NCBI GenBank assembly: GCA_964405825.1
Contig: CAYOPI010000086.1
Location: forward strand, 1-12,109
Direction: 5' to 3'
Source of the DNA: JBHJGM01 sp964405825
GTDB taxonomy: Bacteria; Verrucomicrobiota; Verrucomicrobiia; Opitutales; JBHJGM01
DNA: 12,109 bases
The notes under the pieces were generated by a model. That model was not told where the DNA came from and ran no database searches. It worked only from the letters and a program-made list of their open reading frames with translations. The first letter of the stretch is position 1. Each line of letters begins with the position of its first letter. The position numbers and the translations under genes are program-made. This document shows positions 1 to 11,076 of the stretch, one piece after another.

Positions 1-20
1 CCAACTAGTGCGCGTGTGTG

Positions 21-43
21 CGGCTCCAGAAAAATCGGAGCCG
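21..43. repeat. 7-bp inverted repeat joining the tRNA-Thr 3' end to its trailer
   Basis: CGGCTCC (21-27) and GGAGCCG (37-43) are perfect complements around a 9-base A-rich spacer. The right arm is the 3' end of the tRNA-Thr acceptor plus discriminator. In the minus-strand transcript the acceptor 3' strand could therefore pair with its own trailer, with a U-rich loop. It may be a processing or termination structure; the T-run lies in the loop rather than after the stem, so it is not a standard intrinsic terminator. Confidence 0.45.
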
Positions 44-111
44 GGGGTCTGACTTGAACCGACGACCTGCCGCTTACAAGGCGGCTGCTCTTCCAACTGA
101 GCTAACCCTGC
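39..111 (-). tRNA. tRNA-Thr (anticodon TGT), possibly degenerate
   Basis: A cloverleaf can be drawn on the minus strand. The D arm is GCTC/GAGC, the anticodon stem GCCGC/GCGGC is perfect, the loop CTTGTAA gives anticodon TGT (threonine), the variable loop is AGGTC, and the T loop TTCAAGT is canonical. The acceptor strands are GCAGGGT and CCCCGGC, which leave mismatches at pairs 3-70 (A-G) and 7-66 (T-C). The T stem GTCGG/CAGAC has a G-A mismatch. The discriminator is T, followed by CCG, so CCA is not encoded. Seventy-three bases without CCA is the standard length. Identity rests on the anticodon. Three mismatches are unusual, so it could be a decaying copy or contain sequence errors. Confidence 0.82.
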
Positions 112-211
112 GCTGACGTTAAAGATGAGCCCCCCAAGCCCATCGAGCAAGGGGGAACTGGGTTAAGCAGGCGGACGGGCGAAGGCGTTCGGACCGCCCT
201 CAGAGCGACAG

Positions 212-694
212 CTACCGGGCGGCGGCCTCGGCCTCCTCCATCACGGGCACCTGCCCCTGGGCCAGTTTCAGGCGCGTCCAGATGTTCATGTTGATGACCA
301 CGGCGGCGATTTCGGCGATCTCCTTCTCGCTGAAGAACCGGCTGAGTTGCTCATGGTAGGTCTGGAAACCCCGCCGGATGCCCTCCGAGAGCGCGTCGGT
401 GTAGGCCAGGCAGGCCTTTTCCTCCTGGGTGAACAGGCCGCTGTTGTACCAGGAGGAAATGTTGTCGACCTTCTCCTCGGCGATGCCGATTTCGCGGGCG
501 GTGCGCGCGTGCAGGATGATGCAGTAGGCGCACTCGTTTTTCTGCGCCACTCGCAGCCGAATCAACTGCGCCAGCTTCTTGTCCAGGTCCAGATCGGCCG
601 AGTAACCGTAGGCCTTGGCAATCTGCAGCGCCAGCGCCTCAAACGGGGTGATTCCGGGGTCAAAGCGGGTGTTCTTGAAAGTAACCTTGCTCAT
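212..694 (-). CDS. carboxymuconolactone decarboxylase / AhpD-like family protein
   Basis: A 160-residue soluble protein. Residues 54-66 carry the AhpD-type motif ECxYCxxxHxxxA, with Cys55, Cys58 and His62. In AhpD-like alkylhydroperoxidases these residues form the redox-active pair and its proton relay. The C-terminal half (FSEKEIAEIAAVVINMNIW) is typical of this all-helical family, whose members are usually 140-190 residues and assemble as oligomers. A role in peroxide or thiol redox chemistry is likely; true carboxymuconolactone decarboxylase activity is unlikely because the CxxC motif is present. I start at the ATG at 694 because the in-frame extension to 760 adds 22 Gly/Arg/Pro-rich residues that look non-coding. 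No strong ribosome-binding site is visible. The gene stands alone between two tRNAs on its strand. Downstream, a C-run (151-155) and a G-run (133-138) on the plus strand could pair, but no convincing terminator follows. No substrate can be named. Confidence 0.9.
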   Translation of the reverse strand: MSKVTFKNTRFDPGITPFEALALQIAKAYGYSADLDLDKKLAQLIRLRVAQKNECAYCIILHARTAREIGIAEEKVDNISSWYNSGLFTQEEKACLAYTDALSEGIRRGFQTYHEQLSRFFSEKEIAEIAAVVINMNIWTRLKLAQGQVPVMEEAEAAAR

Positions 695-997
695 GGCGTG
701 TCTCGTGGGGTCTGGCGGACACTGCGGTCCGCGCCGCCCGCCGCGGGCGACACCCCACACCTAGCACCGTACGCCCACCCGGCACAAGTGCCTAACTTTC
801 GTAAGCCACACCCAAAGCCACCTGTCCTTGCGGATCCGTCCGGACCAGGAGCAGTCAGGAATACAACGAAGCCCCGTTCTGGACAAGGTCCGAGTGATAC
901 GCGTCCCTGCTGGGTACGGGCGTTCTCTGTTTCCATCCCAGCGGGCAGCCGGCTTGCATGAGCTTAGGCAGGCTCAGGTTGGAAATGTGCACGTTGA
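695..997. other. gene-free stretch between the AhpD-like gene and tRNA-Ser
   Basis: About 300 bases with no credible gene. It must hold the promoter of the leftward AhpD-like gene, but I see no good -35/-10 pair. Small symmetrical elements are GGCAC-AA-GTGCC (781-792), about 90 bases upstream of the gene start and a possible operator, the palindrome CGGATCCG (832-839), and TGAGC/GCTCA near 958-975, which could fold downstream of tRNA-Ser. None is strong enough to assign a function. Confidence 0.5.
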
Positions 998-1091
998 TGG
1001 CGGAGAGGATGGGATTCGAACCCACGGTAGCGGCGCAAACCACTACACCGGTTTAGCAAACCAGCGCTTTCGACCACTCAGCCACCTCTCC
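998..1091 (-). tRNA. tRNA-Ser (anticodon GCT)
   Basis: The acceptor strands GGAGAGG and CCTCTCC pair perfectly, the discriminator is G, and CCA is encoded (998-1000). The anticodon stem CTGGT/ACCGG contains one T-G wobble and encloses TTGCTAA, giving anticodon GCT, which reads AGC/AGU serine codons. The long extra arm between the anticodon and T stems is diagnostic of class II tRNAs such as serine. The T loop TTCGAAT is canonical. All features are intact, in contrast to the tRNA-Thr at the window start. Confidence 0.97.
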
Positions 1092-1106
1092 CCGGTCGAT
1101 TCCAGA

Positions 1107-1126
1107 ACCGATAGCATGCCATCGGT
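1107..1126. repeat. 20-bp near-perfect palindrome upstream of tRNA-Ser
   Basis: ACCGATAGCATGCCATCGGT matches its own reverse complement at 9 of 10 base pairs, with GCATGC at its centre. It lies 15 bases upstream of the tRNA-Ser 5' end, overlapping where its core promoter should be, and about 150 bases before the ACT-protein gene on the other strand. It could be a protein-binding site or a hairpin; which gene it serves is unknown. Confidence 0.5.
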
Positions 1127-1279
1127 CGAAACCCAAAGGCTTGTAGGTGGAAGGGGTGCTGTCAATCCTGACCGATGCCGGGGAAAGGCCCGGGAGGCGC
1201 CGCCGGAAAAACGCCCCCGGTATGGAACGCGAAAAAAAGTTCGTGTCTCGGGGCGGTAATTACGCTAGTGCGGGTCCCC

Positions 1280-1738
1280 ATGAGTTCGGAGGTGGCGCGC
1301 AGGCCCGGGAGGGAACGCATCTTTCAGTTTTCGGTTTTCGAGGAGAACAAGGTCGGTCGGCTCAATGATTTCCTGCTGAACCTGGCCCACGCGGGCATCC
1401 ACGTGATGGCCATCTGCCTGGTCGACACGACCGACTGCACGATCACGCGGATCGTGGTCGATTACCCCGAGCGGCTGCAGAACGTCCTGCACGAACACGG
1501 CATCGCCTTCACCAAGAGTGAGGTGGTGGCCGTGGAGGTCGCGACCGAGGAGCAGCTCAAGGACGTGACCTGCGCGCTGGTGCAGGCCGAGATCAACATC
1601 TTCTCGATCTACCCCTTTCTGATGCGGCCCAACGGGCGGACGGGCCTGGTCCTGCGCCTGGAGGACGACGATCTGGCCCAGACCGTTCTGCAGCGCGCCG
1701 GCATCAAGGTGCTCACCCAGCACGACATCGCCCGCTGA
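1280..1738 (+). CDS. tandem ACT domain protein
   Basis: A 152-residue protein made of two consecutive ACT-like modules, roughly residues 13-78 and 80-150. The first opens with FSVFEENKVGRLNDFLLNL, the usual first strand and helix of an ACT fold; the pattern recurs with a more degenerate second module that includes LVQAEINIFSIYPF. ACT domains bind small ligands, commonly amino acids, at domain interfaces. There is no attached catalytic domain, so this is probably a stand-alone sensor or a regulatory partner of another protein. The ATG at 1280 is preferred: longer in-frame starts (ATG 1175, GTG 1268) add residues without ACT character. No clear ribosome-binding site precedes it. Its stop is 5 bases from the GH36 start, so the two are surely co-transcribed. 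The ligand and partner are not determinable from sequence. Confidence 0.85.
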   Translation: MSSEVARRPGRERIFQFSVFEENKVGRLNDFLLNLAHAGIHVMAICLVDTTDCTITRIVVDYPERLQNVLHEHGIAFTKSEVVAVEVATEEQLKDVTCALVQAEINIFSIYPFLMRPNGRTGLVLRLEDDDLAQTVLQRAGIKVLTQHDIAR

Positions 1739-1743
1739 TCGAC

Positions 1744-3726
1744 ATGGCCCAACCTATTGCGAATCCCCTCGGCCCGTTGCCGGCGGCTTTCAAACGCCGT
1801 CGCGCGAGCGGCGATGACGAGGGCGTTCTTCTGGATTTGGAGGGCCGGGCGGCCCGCGGGACGGCTGGACCGCTGCGTCTGCCCAGACTCAAGCGCTTCC
1901 TCGCGCTGGCTCGCAATCAGGCTCCGTACTGGCAGGGACCGGTCTGGGGGACGTCGATAGACCACGTGCCGCGCGAGACGCAGTTCCTGCTCTGGGAGCG
2001 CACCGACCGACGCTTCGGCATTCTCCTGCCGCTGGTCGACGGCGACACCCGCGCCACTCTCATCGGCAAGGGCGACGGCCTGCAGCTCGAGTTTGCGGGC
2101 GCGCTCAAGCCGCTTTCGTCCAAGGCACGGCCGCGTTGCCTGCTTTACGCAGCGACGGGCCGCGATCCCTACACGTTGATCGACGCGGCGATGCGGGCGG
2201 TGCAGCGGGAGAAGGGCACGTTTCGACTGCGCGCGGACAAAGTCACTCCCGAGATGCTCGACTCCCTCGGCTGGGGCAGTTGGGACGCCTACAAGCAGAC
2301 CATCGACGCGCGCAAGATGGAGGCCGCCGTACGCTCGTTTCACCAGGCCGGAATTCGTCTGGGCTTTGTGCTCCTGGATGATGGCTGGCAGGATGTCACC
2401 GGCGACTACCTCAACGAGTTCGCGATCAGTCCGGCGAAGTTCCCCAAAGGCCTGCGGCACACGATCGAGCGCCTGAAGCGGGAGTACGGCGTGGCGCACT
2501 TCGCCATCTGGCTGGCCTTCGAGGGTTACTGGGCAGGCCTCAATCCGAAGGGAGCCTTGGCCAGGCGCTTTCGCACCGTGCGCAACAAGGCGGTCATCCG
2601 GCCGTGGCTCAGCCCCCCGCCGGTTCAGAACCTCCATCTGGTCGACCCGCGTGACGCCCACCGTTTCTACGCGGAGTACCTGCGCTTCCTCAGTGGCGAG
2701 GGCGTGGACTTCATCAAGGTCGACGGGCAATCGGCCCTGGAGCTGTTCACCGAAGGCAAGCTGGGACGCGTGAGCACGATGCGCAGCTTTCAGGAGGGCC
2801 TACAGGGGGCGGCGGCGGTGCACTTTGGCAGCAACCTCCTGCACTGCATGTGCAACGGCTCCGACATCGTCTACCACCTCAAGAACTCCTGCCTGTGGCG
2901 TAACTCGCAGGATTACTTTCCCGGCAAGGGCGCCGAGGTGCAGCAACGCCATCTGGTGCAGAACGCCTACAACAATGTCTGGATGCGCACGGTGGCGTGG
3001 CCGGACTGGGACTTCTTTCAATCATGCCAGCCCGAGGGTGCCTTTCACGCGGCGGCCCGGGCGGTATCGGGCGGGCCGGTCTACTTTGACGACAAGGCGG
3101 GCGAGGCCGACGCCGAACTGCTCAACCGCTTGACGACCAGCGACGGCAAGCTCCTCCGCGCGAAGCAACCAGCCTGGATCACCCGCGACCGCCTCTTCAC
3201 GCACCCCCGCCGGGAACGCAAGCTGATGAAAGTGGCCAACCTCAATTCGGTCACCGGCGTGCTCGGGCTGTTTCACTGCAGCGAATCGGAAAAGCCCATC
3301 CGCGAGCGCGTCCGCCGGGCCGATCTGCCGGAGTTGGCCGGAAGCACCCTCGCCACCTTCAGCCTCCAGCAGAATAGGGCCGGTTTGCTTGAGGCGAAGA
3401 AGGCGATGTCGGTCGAACTGCCGCAGATGGGCTGGGACATCGTGACGCTGTCGCGGATGGAGGACGGCCTGGCCCCCTTCGGCTTGATCGAAAAGTTCAA
3501 CGGAGGCGCGGCCGTGCTGCGTTGGACGCGCCTGGAACGCGGCCGGTGGCAGGGGCACTTCGCGGATGGAGGACGGTTGGGTTTCTACGTGCAACGCGAG
3601 GTTCGCCGCCTGACGGTCAACGGCAAGCGCCATGCGCCGCCGCGCGTGCGCGCCGATGGATTGATGGTAGTGGCGGCTCCTGAAGGCGGCCCCGTGGAAA
3701 TCACCCTAGATGTCACCGGGAAATAA
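1744..3726 (+). CDS. GH36-type glycosidase, raffinose synthase / Sip1-like
   Basis: A 660-residue protein of the raffinose synthase/seed-imbibition (Sip1) branch of glycoside hydrolase family 36. An N-terminal beta-rich part is followed by a (beta/alpha)8 barrel whose landmarks match plant raffinose synthases: GWGSWDA (176-182), DDGWQD (212-217), FIKVDGQS around Asp327, and WPDWDFFQS (419-427), then FHAAARAVSGGPVY. By family analogy Asp327 is the nucleophile and Asp421 the likely acid/base; that assignment is inferred. Plant relatives are about 750-800 residues, so this is somewhat short. The family hydrolyses or transfers alpha-galactosyl groups; which of these this enzyme does is unknown. 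There is no signal peptide or membrane segment, so it should act in the cytoplasm. It follows the ACT gene by 5 bases, with no evident ribosome-binding site of its own, and no sugar transporter or sugar regulator is visible nearby. Confidence 0.88.
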   Translation: MAQPIANPLGPLPAAFKRRRASGDDEGVLLDLEGRAARGTAGPLRLPRLKRFLALARNQAPYWQGPVWGTSIDHVPRETQFLLWERTDRRFGILLPLVDGDTRATLIGKGDGLQLEFAGALKPLSSKARPRCLLYAATGRDPYTLIDAAMRAVQREKGTFRLRADKVTPEMLDSLGWGSWDAYKQTIDARKMEAAVRSFHQAGIRLGFVLLDDGWQDVTGDYLNEFAISPAKFPKGLRHTIERLKREYGVAHFAIWLAFEGYWAGLNPKGALARRFRTVRNKAVIRPWLSPPPVQNLHLVDPRDAHRFYAEYLRFLSGEGVDFIKVDGQSALELFTEGKLGRVSTMRSFQEGLQGAAAVHFGSNLLHCMCNGSDIVYHLKNSCLWRNSQDYFPGKGAEVQQRHLVQNAYNNVWMRTVAWPDWDFFQSCQPEGAFHAAARAVSGGPVYFDDKAGEADAELLNRLTTSDGKLLRAKQPAWITRDRLFTHPRRERKLMKVANLNSVTGVLGLFHCSESEKPIRERVRRADLPELAGSTLATFSLQQNRAGLLEAKKAMSVELPQMGWDIVTLSRMEDGLAPFGLIEKFNGGAAVLRWTRLERGRWQGHFADGGRLGFYVQREVRRLTVNGKRHAPPRVRADGLMVVAAPEGGPVEITLDVTGK

Positions 3727-3739
3727 CTGACACCTGCCC

Positions 3740-3767
3740 TTGATCTGGAGGACAATGGGGGTATATT
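3740..3767 (+). promoter_or_regulatory. candidate sigma70-type promoter
   Basis: TTGATC (3740-3745) and TATATT (3762-3767) are separated by 16 bases, matching 4/6 and 5/6 of the TTGACA/TATAAT consensus. A transcript would start near 3775. The next gene, tetR, begins about 370 bases later, with hairpins between. Consensus matching alone is weak evidence. Confidence 0.4.
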
Positions 3768-3787
3768 CTGGTATCTTTAAGACGCGG

Positions 3788-3821
3788 GTGTCGGCAACCC
3801 CAACTGCTTGCCAGCCGACAC
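3788..3821 (+). other. 8-bp stem-loop with an alternative inner stem
   Basis: GTGTCGGC (3788-3795) and GCCGACAC (3814-3821) are perfect complements with an 18-base loop. A second stem, GGCAA (3793-3797) with TTGCC (3808-3812), shares bases with the first, so the two cannot be fully formed together. It begins about 13 bases after the predicted start of the candidate transcript. Confidence 0.5.
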
Positions 3822-3848
3822 TGCCCTGCTTTCGCCCCTACCCGACAT

Positions 3849-3862
3849 CGGAGTTTGCTCCG
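3849..3862 (+). other. hairpin CGGAG-TTTG-CTCCG
   Basis: A perfect 5-bp stem with a TTTG tetraloop, extendable by a wobble pair. It is the second of three hairpins in the gene-free stretch before tetR. Confidence 0.4.
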
Positions 3863-3928
3863 GCCTAGTGGGTCACCTTGCCACCTCGCCTGTTTTCCGT
3901 CGGCCTCAGCGCCCCGATTCCGCTCCCC

Positions 3929-3942
3929 TGCCTGTTCAGGCA
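3929..3942 (+). other. hairpin TGCCT-GTTC-AGGCA
   Basis: A perfect 5-bp stem around GTTC, the third hairpin before tetR. No T-tract follows, so it is not an intrinsic terminator of the usual form. Confidence 0.4.
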
Positions 3943-4117
3943 CATCCCTGCGTATGCGTTCACAAAGTTGTTGCACAAGCGGACGATTCCGAGATTGCGT
4001 GACTTCAGCGGATCACTAAGCTGGTCGCATTCAAAGGTTTCTGTTATTTAAAGGGATTGATCATTAAGCGCTTGCAACACTCTGAGAATAGATTTTCACT
4101 TCTCGCACTAAGTCTAA

Positions 4118-4137
4118 CCGTCACGTGATAGTGACCG
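4118..4137. promoter_or_regulatory. candidate TetR operator (inverted repeat)
   Basis: CCGTCAC and GTGACCG form 7-base arms with one mismatch around the 6-base centre GTGATA; the inner five bases GTCAC/GTGAC are perfect. It ends 6 bases before the tetR start codon. Placement and size fit a TetR-family autoregulatory site, but binding is inferred only. Confidence 0.4.
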
Positions 4138-4143
4138 ACCGCC

Positions 4144-4887
4144 ATGCCACGTAACCGACTGCTTACCGAAGCCCGCCTGCTGGAGGCCGCCCGCGCGATC
4201 GTCGCCGAGAGCGGGTTCAGCAAGTTGGGTGTCAACAGTGCGGCGGCCCGGGCCGGGTACGATAAGGTGCTGATTTACCGTTACTTCGGGGGCTACGACG
4301 GCCTCCTTGAACGGCTGGCCCAGTCAGAGGATTTCTTCCCCCACGTCGCTGAGGTTCTCCCTCGTGAAGACCCGGGGAATCCCCTTGAGCTGCTGCGCGA
4401 GTTTGTCCGCCGCATGGATGAGGCCATGGCCACGCGCCACCTCACCCGCGCCCTGGCCCGCTGGGAATCGGCGACCGACAACGCCCTCTGTCAGGCCTAC
4501 CGCGACGCCCGCAAGCGTCTGCGCAGTGAGGTTGAGTCCGCTCTTTCGCCCAATCCGGCCAGCGCGCTCATGCTGGAGCTGGTCTTCCGCCGCCTCGAGC
4601 GGTCGGGTTTCCAGGCCGCGGGCGTTCTGACCGGCTACAACGAAACCGAGAGCCTGCTGCGCTTCACTTTTTCCGCGCCCGAGTTGCCCGAGAAGAAACC
4701 GGCCGAAGCCGACCCGGCCGCCGCGCCGGCCACCGGCGAGCGTCCCTCGGTAACGTCACCGGCCTCGGCTGCGACCGCGGGCTCGATGTCCGAACGTCGC
4801 CGTGCGGCCGCCGGATTGGACACGCGGGCACCCGCCGCATCCGCCGACGAAGAAGCCCCGGCTGAACTGCCCGAGAACCTGCTCTAG
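4144..4887 (+). CDS. TetR/AcrR-family transcriptional regulator with A/P/E-rich tail
   Basis: A 247-residue DNA-binding regulator. Residues 6-55 form the TetR helix-turn-helix domain: the first helix is LLEAARAIVAESGF, and the recognition region ARAGYDKVLIYRYFGGYDGLL has the family's Tyr-Tyr-Phe signature. Residues about 56-177 are helical and would form the ligand-binding and dimer domain, which is variable in the family, so no inducer can be named. From about residue 178 to the end is a 70-residue tail rich in Ala, Pro and Glu that looks disordered; typical TetR proteins of 190-210 residues lack it. An inverted repeat lies just upstream of the start, suggesting autoregulation. The stop is 100 bases before uvrA in the same direction, with a strong hairpin between. 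Control of uvrA is possible but unproven. Outward-transport genes, common TetR targets, are not in the window. Confidence 0.9.
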   Translation: MPRNRLLTEARLLEAARAIVAESGFSKLGVNSAAARAGYDKVLIYRYFGGYDGLLERLAQSEDFFPHVAEVLPREDPGNPLELLREFVRRMDEAMATRHLTRALARWESATDNALCQAYRDARKRLRSEVESALSPNPASALMLELVFRRLERSGFQAAGVLTGYNETESLLRFTFSAPELPEKKPAEADPAAAPATGERPSVTSPASAATAGSMSERRRAAAGLDTRAPAASADEEAPAELPENLL

Positions 4888-4892
4888 GTTTC

Positions 4893-4915
4893 CCGGCCCG
4901 GGCGTTCCCGGCCGG
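4893..4915 (+). terminator. strong hairpin between tetR and uvrA
   Basis: CCGGCC (4893-4898) pairs with GGCCGG (4910-4915), and GGG with CCC inside, around a CGTT loop with one bulged C: nine G-C pairs starting 6 bases after the tetR stop. No T-tract follows, so it may be a non-canonical terminator, a transcript-stabilising 3' end, or an attenuator ahead of uvrA. Confidence 0.4.
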
Positions 4916-4987
4916 AGAAGTTATTCGGATTCTTGGAGCATGGTTTGCGCTTCACCTGGGCCGGCGTTTGGATGAGCGCTGCTGACC

Positions 4988-10651
<5,664 letters not shown>

Positions 10652-10717
10652 AACAGACCCCCGCGCGCAGATGAAAACTGTATCTCAGGCCAAAGTGGTC
10701 GGGTACTTGAGTCACTG

Positions 10718-10743
10718 TTCAGGCCTCGGGCAATCTGCCTGAA
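10718..10743 (+). repeat. 7-bp inverted repeat downstream of uvrA
   Basis: TTCAGGC (10718-10724) and GCCTGAA (10737-10743) are perfect complements with a 12-base loop. An earlier copy of TCAGGCC starts near 10685, so the right arm could pair with either. It lies about 70 bases after the uvrA stop and has no T-tract. Confidence 0.4.
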
Positions 10744-10787
10744 ACACTAGGCGCTTAGGGGAATAAGCTGCAGTTTGCCCGAAAAGA

Positions 10788-10817
10788 ATGGCCGACTTCC
10801 GTAAGGAAGCCGACCAT
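10788..10817. terminator. 30-base hairpin, possible terminator
   Basis: Thirteen-base arms (10788-10800 and 10805-10817) pair at 11 of 13 positions around a GTAA tetraloop. On the plus strand it is followed by CTAACCC, without a T-run; on the minus strand the next bases are TCTTTTC, which is more terminator-like. It may end the uvrA transcript 137 bases past its stop, or leftward antisense transcription. Its left arm begins with an ATG (see findings). Confidence 0.45.
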
Positions 10818-10980
10818 CTAACCCTAACCCTAAAAGAGAAACAGCTTAACTTTTACGGAAAATGATCCGGAAGCAAGTCAAAAGGCGTAACATTCTTCAC
10901 CCTTCGGCCACGAAAACGGGCATTCCTTCAGGTGACATTGGATGATCGACACAGGATGACTCTTTTGCCCGCTTTACCCA

Positions 10981-11009
10981 TTGACAGGCAATTAAGCGCT
11001 ACTTAACAC
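10981..11009 (+). promoter_or_regulatory. candidate eno promoter
   Basis: A perfect -35 consensus TTGACA (10981-10986) is followed 17 bases later by TAACAC (11004-11009), which matches only 3/6 of the -10 consensus. It lies about 70 bases ahead of the eno start, the expected place. TATAAG near 11042 is another -10-like sequence without a good -35. Confidence 0.35.
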
Positions 11010-11076
11010 CGTGGCTCCGTTCTATCAGAATTACTTCACCTTATAAGCCTGCACCCTGACCAAGGCCTTTGCTTTT

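Larger units (their letters stand above)
3727..4143. other. 417-base gene-free stretch with promoter-like site and hairpins
   Basis: No credible gene. The left half (3740-3945) holds a sigma70-like promoter candidate and three hairpins, annotated separately. The right half (about 4015-4140) becomes AT-rich, as expected for the tetR promoter, though I find no well-spaced -35/-10 pair there. It could be a long structured leader for tetR, a stand-alone small RNA, or simple intergenic sequence. Confidence 0.5.
10652..11076. other. 425-base gene-free stretch between uvrA and eno
   Basis: AT-richer than the surrounding genes. It contains an inverted repeat at 10718-10743, a long hairpin at 10788-10817, a set of very short overlapping reading frames at 10788-11006 and a consensus -35 element at 10981, described separately. 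I see no gene of normal size. It should contain the 3' end of the uvrA transcript and the eno promoter and leader. Confidence 0.55.

Noticed and set aside
695..760. Upstream start for the AhpD-like protein
   Set aside because: The 22 extra residues are Gly/Arg/Pro-rich and unlike the family N-terminus; the ATG at 694 gives a normal-length protein.
1141..1165. TTGACA / TACAAG on the minus strand as a tRNA-Ser promoter
   Set aside because: The spacing is only 14 bases, too short for a normal sigma70 promoter.
347..1259. Plus-strand open frames of 204 and 143 codons (347-961 and 828-1259)
   Set aside because: They run antisense through the AhpD-like gene and through tRNA-Ser, and their products have no recognisable domain; long open frames arise by chance in GC-rich DNA.
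3775..4000. Known RNA families (6S, tmRNA, SRP RNA, RNase P RNA, c-di-GMP riboswitch)
   Set aside because: A CCGGCCTA stretch recalls the c-di-GMP-I riboswitch, but the rest of the core is missing; no hallmark of the other families was seen on either strand.
10671..10742. 23-codon open frame after uvrA
   Set aside because: No ribosome-binding site, no coupling to neighbours, and it overlaps the inverted repeat.
10817..10833. CTAACC-type telomere-like repeat
   Set aside because: Only about two and a half units, inside a bacterial intergenic region; most likely chance.
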